Below are positions 1 through 6,852 of a stretch of 64,000 nt of DNA, piece after piece. The stretch covers positions 186,001-250,000 of the forward strand of contig JBNJFY010000002.1 in NCBI GenBank assembly GCA_051747265.1, read 5' to 3'. Position numbers and translations under genes: made by a program. Within the stretch, counting starts at the first letter, position 1, and the number at the start of each line of letters is the position of its first letter. The notes under the pieces are model-generated. The model searched no databases. It was not told where the DNA came from and saw only the letters and a program-made list of their open reading frames with translations. The stretch comes from JBNJFY01 sp051747265. GTDB lineage: Bacteria > Bacteroidota > Rhodothermia > Balneolales > Balneolaceae.

Positions 1-132
1 GTCCTCGATACGGAGGATGAAATCGCCGTCGTGGTGTTTGGCGAACAGATAGTTATACAGGGCCGTGCGCAGTCCCCCGATGTGCAGAAATCCAGTGGGA
101 GAGGGTGCGAATCGAACGCGAACGTTACTCAT
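1..132 (-). CDS. gltX: Glutamyl-tRNA synthetase, N-terminal fragment
   Basis: The first 44 codons of a minus-strand gene that runs off the left edge. The encoded start, MSNVRVRFAPSPTGFLHIGG, is the typical opening of class I glutamyl-tRNA synthetases. It contains the ATP-binding HIGH-type signature (HIGG here), followed by the LRTALYNYLFA helix. The enzyme charges tRNA-Glu with glutamate in the cytoplasm. The ATG at 132 sits where the family normally starts. A non-discriminating Glu/Gln version cannot be excluded because the anticodon-binding part lies outside the window. Confidence 0.93.
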   Translation of the reverse strand, partial: MSNVRVRFAPSPTGFLHIGGLRTALYNYLFAKHHDGDFILRIED

Positions 133-309
133 AATAGGTGATTAAACAGTTGGTTTTCAGTCGTTTCTTGCTTATCGAAAGTCTCCAAAAATAAGGGATT
201 GTGGGTACAGGTGCTAATTTTGAGTTACCAAAGAATGGAATTTAGTATTGACGCTCAGCGATCAGATTCCTATCTACTCTTGATCACATAGTACAACTAA
301 CCAGAATTT
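133..309. other. Divergent intergenic region, gltX / wbqC-like
   Basis: 177 bp between two divergent starts. It must carry both promoters. I see no clear -7/-33 pair, hairpin or operator that I would defend. Confidence 0.4.
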
Positions 310-984
310 ATGACTCTCGGCCTTCTATTCCCCTCCTTTGCCCCTGATCTATACGATATCGCCACACTTAAGAAGGCGGATACGGTTATCCTTCAGGATT
401 CCGAACAATGGTCGCGAAAAAGCCGTGTGCATCGGGCCAAGATTCGTAAGGTCAAAGGTACGCAGTGGATCAACATTCCTATCCGCACCGAAGATAAGAA
501 AAAGGCTATTGGAGAGGTGCGCATTGATCATTCGGAAGATTGGATCGATCCTATTCTTCGCGCTCTGCGTTACAACTACAATAACAGCGTCTATTTTGAT
601 TTTTATGAGCCGGAATTCGAGGCCGATTTCCGGGAAGCTGAGCAGTTTGATTACCTCTTGCCGTTTATCATTCGTCTTCGGGGTCGGTTATTTCGCTACA
701 TGGAGTTTGAGCTCGTAGCGGAAATCTTATGGTCCAGCGATTTAGGTGATCGGTACGACTCGGACCCCGATCAAACCGCACAGCATTTCGGGGCCGATCG
801 TTTGATCATGGAGCATGGAGCGCGCCATTATCAACGTCAGCCGGTAACCACCCCGGTCATGGACGCATTACCCGAGCACCCTGAATACCGCCAGCATTTC
901 GAGGGCTTCGAACCCGAGTGCTGCGTATTGGATGTGCTGTTTCAATACGGCCCGGAGAGCTTTCGGGTGTTGGATGGGTTGTAG
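310..984 (+). CDS. WbqC-like family protein
   Basis: A 224-residue soluble protein. The N-terminal third has the WbqC-family pattern: a short opening strand (LLFPSFAPDLYDIATLKKA), then an ILQDSEQWSRKSRVHRAKIR stretch and a WINIPI strand. Family members are found in polysaccharide and glycan clusters, where a role in surface sugar modification has been proposed but is poorly defined. No sugar-biosynthesis gene sits next to it here, so its substrate is unknown. The ATG at 310 is the first start in the frame. Its 3' end lies only 6 bp before a palindromic repeat. Confidence is in the family, not in a reaction. Confidence 0.7.
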   Translation: MTLGLLFPSFAPDLYDIATLKKADTVILQDSEQWSRKSRVHRAKIRKVKGTQWINIPIRTEDKKKAIGEVRIDHSEDWIDPILRALRYNYNNSVYFDFYEPEFEADFREAEQFDYLLPFIIRLRGRLFRYMEFELVAEILWSSDLGDRYDSDPDQTAQHFGADRLIMEHGARHYQRQPVTTPVMDALPEHPEYRQHFEGFEPECCVLDVLFQYGPESFRVLDGL

Positions 985-990
985 TACCGA

Positions 991-1118
991 GACCTTTCAG
1001 GATATCCACTGACACCGATAGGTTCAGTGGATATCTGATAGGGTCGAGAAGGAGCCATCAATGTCACGATCTTTTCCATGTTATCGACCCTGAAAGGTTT
1101 GGCGACCCTTTCAGGTCT
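991..1118. repeat. REP-like palindrome A, copy upstream of RAYT1
   Basis: A 128-bp element of two nested hairpins. The first has arms GATATCCACTGA and TCAGTGGATATC, enclosed by GACCTTTCAG on the left and GGGTCGA on the right. The second pairs CCTGAAAGGT with ACCCTTTCAGG. The first 60 bp recur almost unchanged at 1822, on the other side of the transposase gene. Confidence 0.85.
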
Positions 1119-1174
1119 TAGGGGATTTGGCTATGATAGTACTAAAATTACGACTAAGTAAGAGTGGTATTGAC

Positions 1175-1813
1175 ATGGATAGGCTGGAGGCAGGATTTTA
1201 TTATCACATCTACAATCGAGGCAACAATTCCCAATCCATTTGCCGTTCACCTCAAGATTATAAAAAGTTTTTAGAGCTTCTGTTTTATTATCTATATCCC
1301 GCTTTTGAAATTTACGCTTATTGTCTGCTTAGCAACCACTATCATTTGCTAGTCAAAGTAAATACCGATCAAGAACAAATTGACAAGCTAAACAATTATT
1401 CTGATCAAGCTTTAGATATCGAATTTTCACCCTATGGTTATCAATATGATACGTATAAAGTAAAAAAGCCTTCCTTCCTATTATCTCATCTATTTAACAG
1501 CTTTACCAAGTATTTCAATGACAACTATCAACGAACAGGAAACTTATTCGAGGGATCCTATAAGAGAATACAAATAAGCAATTTGGACTATCTCACTGAG
1601 TTAGCAACCTATATTCACCGCAACCCCATTCATCACGGAATAAGTGATGATTTCGATACCTATCCTTATTCGTCATACCGTTACTTCTTGGACTCAACAT
1701 TCCCCCTGCTTCGAACAGATGAGGCTATTCAATGGTTTGGCGATCAAGATAATTTTATTGCGGCTCATATTGAAAGTGAGTCCATTTTGAACTCTAAATT
1801 ACTATTTGAATAA
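1175..1813 (+). CDS. REP-associated tyrosine transposase (RAYT1), Y1/IS200-like
   Basis: A 212-residue Y1-family HUH nuclease. The HUH pair is His55-Tyr-His57 in CLLSNHYHLLV, and the likely nucleophile is Tyr146 in TYIHRNP. Family proteins nick single-stranded DNA at structured palindromes. RAYTs are single-copy, domesticated relatives of IS200/IS605 transposases that act on REP sequences. I place the start at 1175 because MDRLEAGFYYHIYNRGN is the usual N-terminus. An upstream in-frame ATG at 1127 is possible. The gene is bracketed by the same palindrome at 991-1118 and 1822-2103. It is more AT-rich than its neighbours, consistent with transfer. It is a paralogue of the gene at 28826. Confidence 0.88.
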   Translation: MDRLEAGFYYHIYNRGNNSQSICRSPQDYKKFLELLFYYLYPAFEIYAYCLLSNHYHLLVKVNTDQEQIDKLNNYSDQALDIEFSPYGYQYDTYKVKKPSFLLSHLFNSFTKYFNDNYQRTGNLFEGSYKRIQISNLDYLTELATYIHRNPIHHGISDDFDTYPYSSYRYFLDSTFPLLRTDEAIQWFGDQDNFIAAHIESESILNSKLLFE

Positions 1814-1821
1814 TCACTCGA

Positions 1822-2103
1822 GACCTTTCAGGATATCCACTGACACCGACAGGTTCAGTGGATATCTGATAGGGTCGAGAGGAATCCTCAATGCCACGTT
1901 CTTATATCGATTCGACACCGAAAGATCTAACGCTCCTATCAAGTCTTGTGATGTTGTATTAGATACGGGACCGAAAACTTTTCAGGTTATACACTGGATC
2001 CAATGAAGTTTACACTTATCTATTAGGGCGATAGTTATCAATACTTCTTTCAGTTCATTACTTATATATCGACCCTGAAAGGTCTGGCGACCCTTTCAGG
2101 TCT
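1822..2103. repeat. REP-like palindrome A, downstream of RAYT1 (two units)
   Basis: The left part (1822-1885) repeats 991-1050 in the same orientation with one or two changes. A second, decayed unit follows. The block ends with the same closing hairpin, CCTGAAAGGT/ACCCTTTCAGG, as the upstream copy. It fills most of the 377-bp gap before the aminotransferase gene. I see nothing else in that gap except the putative promoter at 2104-2190. Confidence 0.82.
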
Positions 2104-2190
2104 ATGTTCAAGCTCCGACTCCACATTCAGTGGTTTTCTTGTTATACTCATGGCTGACCGGCAAACAATCCATTCATATAACCCGATTTG

Positions 2191-3354
2191 ATGAGCTCGC
2201 TATCCTGTCAAAAGTCCAAATTTTTACTACCTGAGGATATTCATTATCTGAACGGGGCCTACATGTCGCCCAATTTGAAATCGGTGGAGGAAGCCGGGTT
2301 GGCGGGCATGCGTGCCAAACGAAATCCCATTGCGGTGACACCGGAGGATTTTTTCACGGATAGCAATCACCTCCGCGAGCGCTTCGTCCAGTTAGTAAAT
2401 GCTAGCCATCCCCAATCCATCGCCATTATTCCCGCGGTTTCCTACGGCATCGCCACAGCAGCGAAGAACATTCCCTTGGAGGCCGGAGATGAAATCATCA
2501 TCGCCGGGGACCAATTTCCCAGCAATGTATATACCTGGCGTAACCTGGCCCAGGAACGAAACTGCACGTTAACCACCATCGATCGCCCGGATCAAACAAC
2601 CGACGTCGGGCAAACCTGGAATGAACGGATCCGGACAGCCATCACGCCCAACACTAAGGTGGTGGCTATCTCGCACTGTCATTGGACCGACGGCACTCTT
2701 TTCGATCTAGAGGCTATCAGCAATCGCATTCATGATGTGGATGGCTATCTCGTAGTGGATGGCACTCAATCGGTAGGTGCGTTACCCTTCGATGTACAAC
2801 AAATCCAGCCGGATGCGCTGATCTGCGCGGGCTACAAATGGCTGATGGGCTCTTATGGATTGGGAGTGGCTTATTTTGGTTCCCGGTTACAGGAAGGAAC
2901 CCCTCTTGAAGAAAACTGGATTCTGCGCGAAGATAGCGAGGATTTCAGTCAGCTGATCAATTACCGGGATGCTTACCAGCCCGGGGCTATTCGCTACGAT
3001 GTAGGCGAACGCAGCAATTTTATATTAGTACCTATGCTCAATGCCGCTATCCAGCAGCTCCTGGACTGGCAACCTGCCCGGATCCAGCAGTACACCCGTG
3101 AGTTAATGGCCCCTTATCTCCAGCGTTGGCAAGAAGTCGGCTGCCGTCTGGAAGAACCCAACCACCGGGCGCACCACCTATTTGGCATCTACCTGCCTCA
3201 ACACATAGAGCCCAAAGCACTGCAACGACAGTTGAAGGAGTCCAACGTCCATGTTTCCGTGCGTGGCTCCTCCGTACGGGTTTCCCCGAATGTGTATAAC
3301 GACAGCGCTGACGCCGAAGCTTTAACTGAAATCATTGAACGAGCCTTAAGCTGA
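2191..3354 (+). CDS. Class V aminotransferase-fold PLP enzyme
   Basis: A 387-residue PLP enzyme of the cysteine desulfurase / isopenicillin-N epimerase / kynureninase-like superfamily. The PLP lysine is Lys216 in the ICAGYKWLMGSYGLG motif. The cofactor-ring aspartate is Asp190 in LVVDGTQSVG, preceded by an SHCHWTDG segment near residue 161. There is no conserved loop cysteine where desulfurases carry one, so I do not call it SufS or IscS; the exact substrate is unknown. I use the ATG at 2191 rather than the TTG one codon earlier. Its stop overlaps the next small gene by one base, and a symporter and sulfotransferase follow, suggesting one transcription unit. Confidence 0.82.
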   Translation: MSSLSCQKSKFLLPEDIHYLNGAYMSPNLKSVEEAGLAGMRAKRNPIAVTPEDFFTDSNHLRERFVQLVNASHPQSIAIIPAVSYGIATAAKNIPLEAGDEIIIAGDQFPSNVYTWRNLAQERNCTLTTIDRPDQTTDVGQTWNERIRTAITPNTKVVAISHCHWTDGTLFDLEAISNRIHDVDGYLVVDGTQSVGALPFDVQQIQPDALICAGYKWLMGSYGLGVAYFGSRLQEGTPLEENWILREDSEDFSQLINYRDAYQPGAIRYDVGERSNFILVPMLNAAIQQLLDWQPARIQQYTRELMAPYLQRWQEVGCRLEEPNHRAHHLFGIYLPQHIEPKALQRQLKESNVHVSVRGSSVRVSPNVYNDSADAEALTEIIERALS

Positions 3355-3485
3355 TGTCCGACCGACTGTCTCGACTCTGGAAGCGGATCTATCCGTACCG
3401 ATTTCCGTTACTGATGGGAATACTTTATATCTTGCTGTTAGCCCTTTTTGCCTGGCTCTTCAATCAAGGAACGGGAGTTGGCTAG
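3354..3485 (+). CDS. 43-residue single-pass membrane peptide
   Basis: A small gene whose ATG overlaps the preceding stop by one base (TGATG) and which ends one base before the symporter ATG. The product has a basic N-terminus (SRLWKRIYPYR), one hydrophobic helix of about 20 residues (LLMGILYILLLALFAWLF) and a short polar tail. Topology rules predict N-in. The tight coupling suggests it is translated with the symporter and may be an accessory subunit. I recognise no named family. Its small size makes it easy to miss in automatic annotation. Confidence 0.62.
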   Translation: MSDRLSRLWKRIYPYRFPLLMGILYILLLALFAWLFNQGTGVG

Positions 3486-3486
3486 C

Positions 3487-5205
3487 ATGAGCTGGATCGA
3501 TTGGACTATTCTACTGTTGTTCCTTGGCTATACGATCTGGGACGGAACCCGGCGGAATATAGACACCGAAAACATCGATGGATTCTTTTTGGCCAATCGC
3601 TCCATGCCGTGGTGGGCCATGGGGCTTTCCGTGATGGCCACCCAAGCCTCGGCAATCACCTTTATTGGCACCACCGGACAAGCATACGTGGAGGATATGC
3701 GCTTCGTACAGACCTACTTGGCCATTCCCTTTGCCATGGTCATTTTGTGTTTAACGCTAGTGCCTTTCTTCATCAAAATGCGAAATTTCAGCGCTTACGA
3801 AGTGCTAGAAGAACGTTTTGGGCTGCCTACCCGATTGTTCACCGCTTTTTTGTTTTTGATGTCTCGCGGATTGGCTTTGGGTACAGTCATTGCCGCACCC
3901 TCCTATGTATTAGCCCTTCTACTGGATTTCCCGCTCACCTGGACCATCTTGATCATCGGAACCATCGCCACGCTGTACACCATGGTGGGCGGCATTTCCG
4001 GGGTGATCTTTACCGATGTGAAGCAGATGGCGGTGATGGCCTTTGGGCTGCTATTCAGTTTCGGCTGGATTATGTATCAATTACCAGATAGTGTAGGCTT
4101 AGGAGACACCCTCTACCTGGCCGGATCCATTGATAAACTGACCACTTTTGACCCCACCTTTGATATCAGTGAGAAGTATAATGTGTGGAGCGGAGTGATC
4201 GCCGCGCTGTTTTTGATGCTCTCCTATTTCGGCACCGACCAGACCCAGGTGCAGCGCTATCTGACTGCCAAATCGCTCAAAGACGCGCGAAAATCATTGC
4301 TATTGACTGCATATGCCAAGGTGCCCATGCAGTTCTTTATTCTGCTGCTCGGGGTAATGCTCTACGTATTCTTTGTGTTTAATCCCGCTCCGCTCAGTTT
4401 CCGAGCGGCGGCTCCCCCCAGCGGACCGGAAACCGAGCAGGTGGTTCAGCAATATGAGCAGTTGCATGAGGAGCGACGAACCGCGGCCTTATCGGCGATA
4501 ACTTCCCGGTCACCGGAAGCCACTCAAACATTTCAACGGACGGATCGGCAGCTCAATAAACTGCGTGAGCAAGAGATAGACCGGCGCGAGCACGTACTTC
4601 AGCAGGGGTTGAATGACACCAACTACATCTTCCCCTATTTCATACTATCGCACATTCCAGTGGGCATTGTGGGATTGTTAGTGGCCGGCATCTTCGCCGC
4701 CGCTTTATCCAGCATCGACAGTGAGCTGAATGCCTTATCCACCGTAACCATAGTGGATTGGTATCGCCGATGGCACCAGGAGGAGAAATCGGAACGTCAT
4801 TATCTGCGGGCTTCCCGCGCCACCACCGTGCTTTGGGGGATGCTAGCTACCCTGGCCGCCGTTGCGTTGGGCGAGACCAACAGTATCATTGAGTTGGTCA
4901 ATCAGATCGGCAGTTACTTCTACGGATCCATCCTGGGGGTATTTGTGCTCATGCTCTGGGTCAAATCGGCTAACGGCTGGGGCGCGTTCACTGGTTTGCT
5001 GGCTGGAATGGGTACCGTATTTCTCTTTGATCGCCTGTATTGGTTGGGCACCGAACTGACCTTCATTGGGCCGGGTACCCTTTTACCCGATCACGCCCAG
5101 AAGGCTATTGAATATTTGTGGCTGAATCCCGTGGGTACGTTTACCGTAGTGGTGGTCGGCTGGACGGTGAGTCAATTCATTGGCAATTCCAGAAAACAGT
5201 CGTAA
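3487..5205 (+). CDS. Sodium:solute symporter (SSS family)
   Basis: A 572-residue inner-membrane transporter with about 13 hydrophobic segments. SSS features include the SVMATQASAITFIGTTGQAY segment in the first third, the TMVGGISGVIFTDVKQM segment, and ALSSIDSELNALSTV late in the protein. Relatives couple sodium entry to uptake of sugars, amino acids or carboxylates; the substrate cannot be read from sequence. Between helices at about residues 305-380 there is a long charged, coiled-coil-like insertion rich in Glu, Gln and Arg. The start at 3487 (MSWIDWTILLLF) gives the usual first helix. It follows the 43-residue gene by one base and precedes the sulfotransferase by 7 bp. Confidence 0.9.
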   Translation: MSWIDWTILLLFLGYTIWDGTRRNIDTENIDGFFLANRSMPWWAMGLSVMATQASAITFIGTTGQAYVEDMRFVQTYLAIPFAMVILCLTLVPFFIKMRNFSAYEVLEERFGLPTRLFTAFLFLMSRGLALGTVIAAPSYVLALLLDFPLTWTILIIGTIATLYTMVGGISGVIFTDVKQMAVMAFGLLFSFGWIMYQLPDSVGLGDTLYLAGSIDKLTTFDPTFDISEKYNVWSGVIAALFLMLSYFGTDQTQVQRYLTAKSLKDARKSLLLTAYAKVPMQFFILLLGVMLYVFFVFNPAPLSFRAAAPPSGPETEQVVQQYEQLHEERRTAALSAITSRSPEATQTFQRTDRQLNKLREQEIDRREHVLQQGLNDTNYIFPYFILSHIPVGIVGLLVAGIFAAALSSIDSELNALSTVTIVDWYRRWHQEEKSERHYLRASRATTVLWGMLATLAAVALGETNSIIELVNQIGSYFYGSILGVFVLMLWVKSANGWGAFTGLLAGMGTVFLFDRLYWLGTELTFIGPGTLLPDHAQKAIEYLWLNPVGTFTVVVVGWTVSQFIGNSRKQS

Positions 5206-5212
5206 TCGGCCC

Positions 5213-6157
5213 ATGAAGAATCTGGAGTATTCTCTAAAGTTTGAGCGCCTGTTACCGTGGCTAGTACAAACGATTGACCGACTACCCAGGCGCCATTCTA
5301 TTCAGGTTCCCGCCGATTCCAACTATGAGCCACCTTTCTTTATTCTCGGATCCGGCCGAAATGGTAGTACGCTGCTAGCTGGTATGTTAACCCAGCACTC
5401 TCGTTTGCACGTCCCGCCCGAACAGTGGGCCATGCACGAGATGATCCTGAAGTATAAATTTTTAAATTGGCGATCCTGGAAACCATTATCTGATCAACTG
5501 CTGGATGTAATCCGTCGGCCTAATAAAACTTCGTTCTGGGAAACGGACTTTGAATCAGTTCGCCGGATCCTGCGGAATCTGCCTGACCAGGAACAATCTC
5601 TACAACGAATTTTCCACGAAGTTTTTTCGGAGCATGGACGGCAGTTAAATAAGAGCTTTGAGCGTTGGGGCGATCAATCTCCCCTTACTACCGTTTACTT
5701 GGAATATATCTATCCCGTTTATCCGGAGGCTTCATACATCTTTTTACTGCGGGATGGCCGAGATGTAGTCAGTTCGATGGTTACCAATAACAATCGGGAT
5801 ATTCGCTTTGCCACCTGGAAATGGCTGCACAGCTTGGACAAGTATCAATGGCTTAAAGAGCGCGGTGCCCCTTCCCAGCTGCATTTTTTGCGCTATGAGG
5901 ATCTGGTCCGTAATCCTCAAGATGAATTGAGTAGACTGTGCAGCTTTCTGGGCTACGATTTTGAAGAAGCCATGCTCGAATTTAGTCACGCCGTGGATCA
6001 GCTAGGGGTAGAAGGCCTTTCCCATCATCAGCGATTATCTCAGCAGTTGGATACTTCCTCTATCGGCACCTGGAAGGAACGACTCAACCAACAGCAAAAA
6101 GAGTATATGCTGCCACGTTTAGAGAAGCAGCTGGAGGCTTTTGGGTACACTGATTAG
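5213..6157 (+). CDS. Sulfotransferase family protein
   Basis: A 314-residue cytoplasmic sulfotransferase-fold protein. It has the 5'-phosphosulfate-binding loop ILGSGRNGSTLLAGML at residues 44-59 and the 3'-phosphate-binding LLRDGRDVVSSM motif in the middle. Such enzymes move sulfate from PAPS to hydroxyl or amino groups; the acceptor is unknown. The ATG at 5213 comes 7 bp after the symporter stop. A longer reading that overlaps the symporter is less likely. The order aminotransferase, membrane peptide, symporter, sulfotransferase suggests a linked pathway that imports and modifies one compound. That is inference. Confidence 0.83.
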   Translation: MKNLEYSLKFERLLPWLVQTIDRLPRRHSIQVPADSNYEPPFFILGSGRNGSTLLAGMLTQHSRLHVPPEQWAMHEMILKYKFLNWRSWKPLSDQLLDVIRRPNKTSFWETDFESVRRILRNLPDQEQSLQRIFHEVFSEHGRQLNKSFERWGDQSPLTTVYLEYIYPVYPEASYIFLLRDGRDVVSSMVTNNNRDIRFATWKWLHSLDKYQWLKERGAPSQLHFLRYEDLVRNPQDELSRLCSFLGYDFEEAMLEFSHAVDQLGVEGLSHHQRLSQQLDTSSIGTWKERLNQQQKEYMLPRLEKQLEAFGYTD

Positions 6158-6238
6158 TCAGATCTTTTTTCAATCCTTTTTTCACGCAGTCAAGAGTTTT
6201 CTCGCTTCGCTTGAAAACTGGCTATCAGGCGAGACTAA

Positions 6239-6758
6239 GACCTGTCAGCGCATCCGAAGGATTCCTGACAGCGTCGTATCAAATATCTGACCAGTCTTCT
6301 ATAAAATAAGGCGCTATATGGATTGGTATGGGTTAACCCCTACCGGGAGCAGAGCTCCGGGCACGTCATTACCGATCGAAGCTCGGTAATGAGAGATAAA
6401 ACGTGACCCGGGGCCGACTGATTCCAGCCGGCCCCAGGTCTCATAATAGTATACTTGATTGGACCCTATCTGCGTACGCAGGGTTGGGGCTCTCAGAGAT
6501 CCTTTAGACTACCGGGTATTCTGTAGGGATGAAAATAAGTTCCAGGTAAGCTATGCTCAGCTTCACCTATAAGGCGGACCACCAACTATTTCCCGAAGGG
6601 GATAGGTTAGACGAGTCGCGGGGTTTTAACCTCCGGCGAAAGGGAGACCGATCGATCACTTGGTACCCAAGCTTTGCCCAGCTACGGGAAGCGTGAGCTC
6701 TTTCCCATATTACCAATTATAGCTCGGTAATGAGATAAGGATTGCTGACAGCGTTGTT
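6239..6758. other. Structured non-coding block between convergent genes
   Basis: Gene-free DNA in a 695-bp convergent gap. At the ends are direct copies of AAGGATTNCTGACAGCG (6257 and 6738), the left one inside a perfect modular palindrome (6239-6275). The interior carries hairpins at 6343-6361, 6363-6405 (nested, CACGT/ACGTG outside ATTACCGA/TCGGTAAT), 6410-6435 (GGGGCCG/CGGCCCC), about 6464-6485 and about 6566-6610. The ATTACC...GCTCGGTAATGAGA motif recurs near 6709. I see no ORF and no match to tRNA, tmRNA or rRNA. It could be a structured RNA or a mobile palindromic element. Confidence 0.45.
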
Positions 6759-6764
6759 AGCTAA

Positions 6765-6800
6765 CAAAAAACGCCCGCCAACCCGGAGGCCGACGAGCGC
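6765..6800 (-). terminator. Rho-independent terminator of the metalloprotease gene
   Basis: Read on the minus strand, a GC-rich stem with one bulge (AGCGCTCGTC pairing to GGCGGGCGT) is followed by six T. It lies about 55 bp past the metalloprotease stop. Confidence 0.65.
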
Positions 6801-6852
6801 TTGTTCGTTACGATAATGTAACTCTGAATGGGGACTTAATGATCCCCAAATA

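Noticed and set aside
918..1121. Small plus-strand reading frame sharing a peptide with one at 1806-2006
   Set aside because: The shared peptide is just translation of palindrome A on both sides of RAYT1.
6300..6760. Possible tmRNA, RNase P RNA or riboswitch
   Set aside because: I found none of their conserved cores on either strand, so it is kept only as an unassigned structured block.
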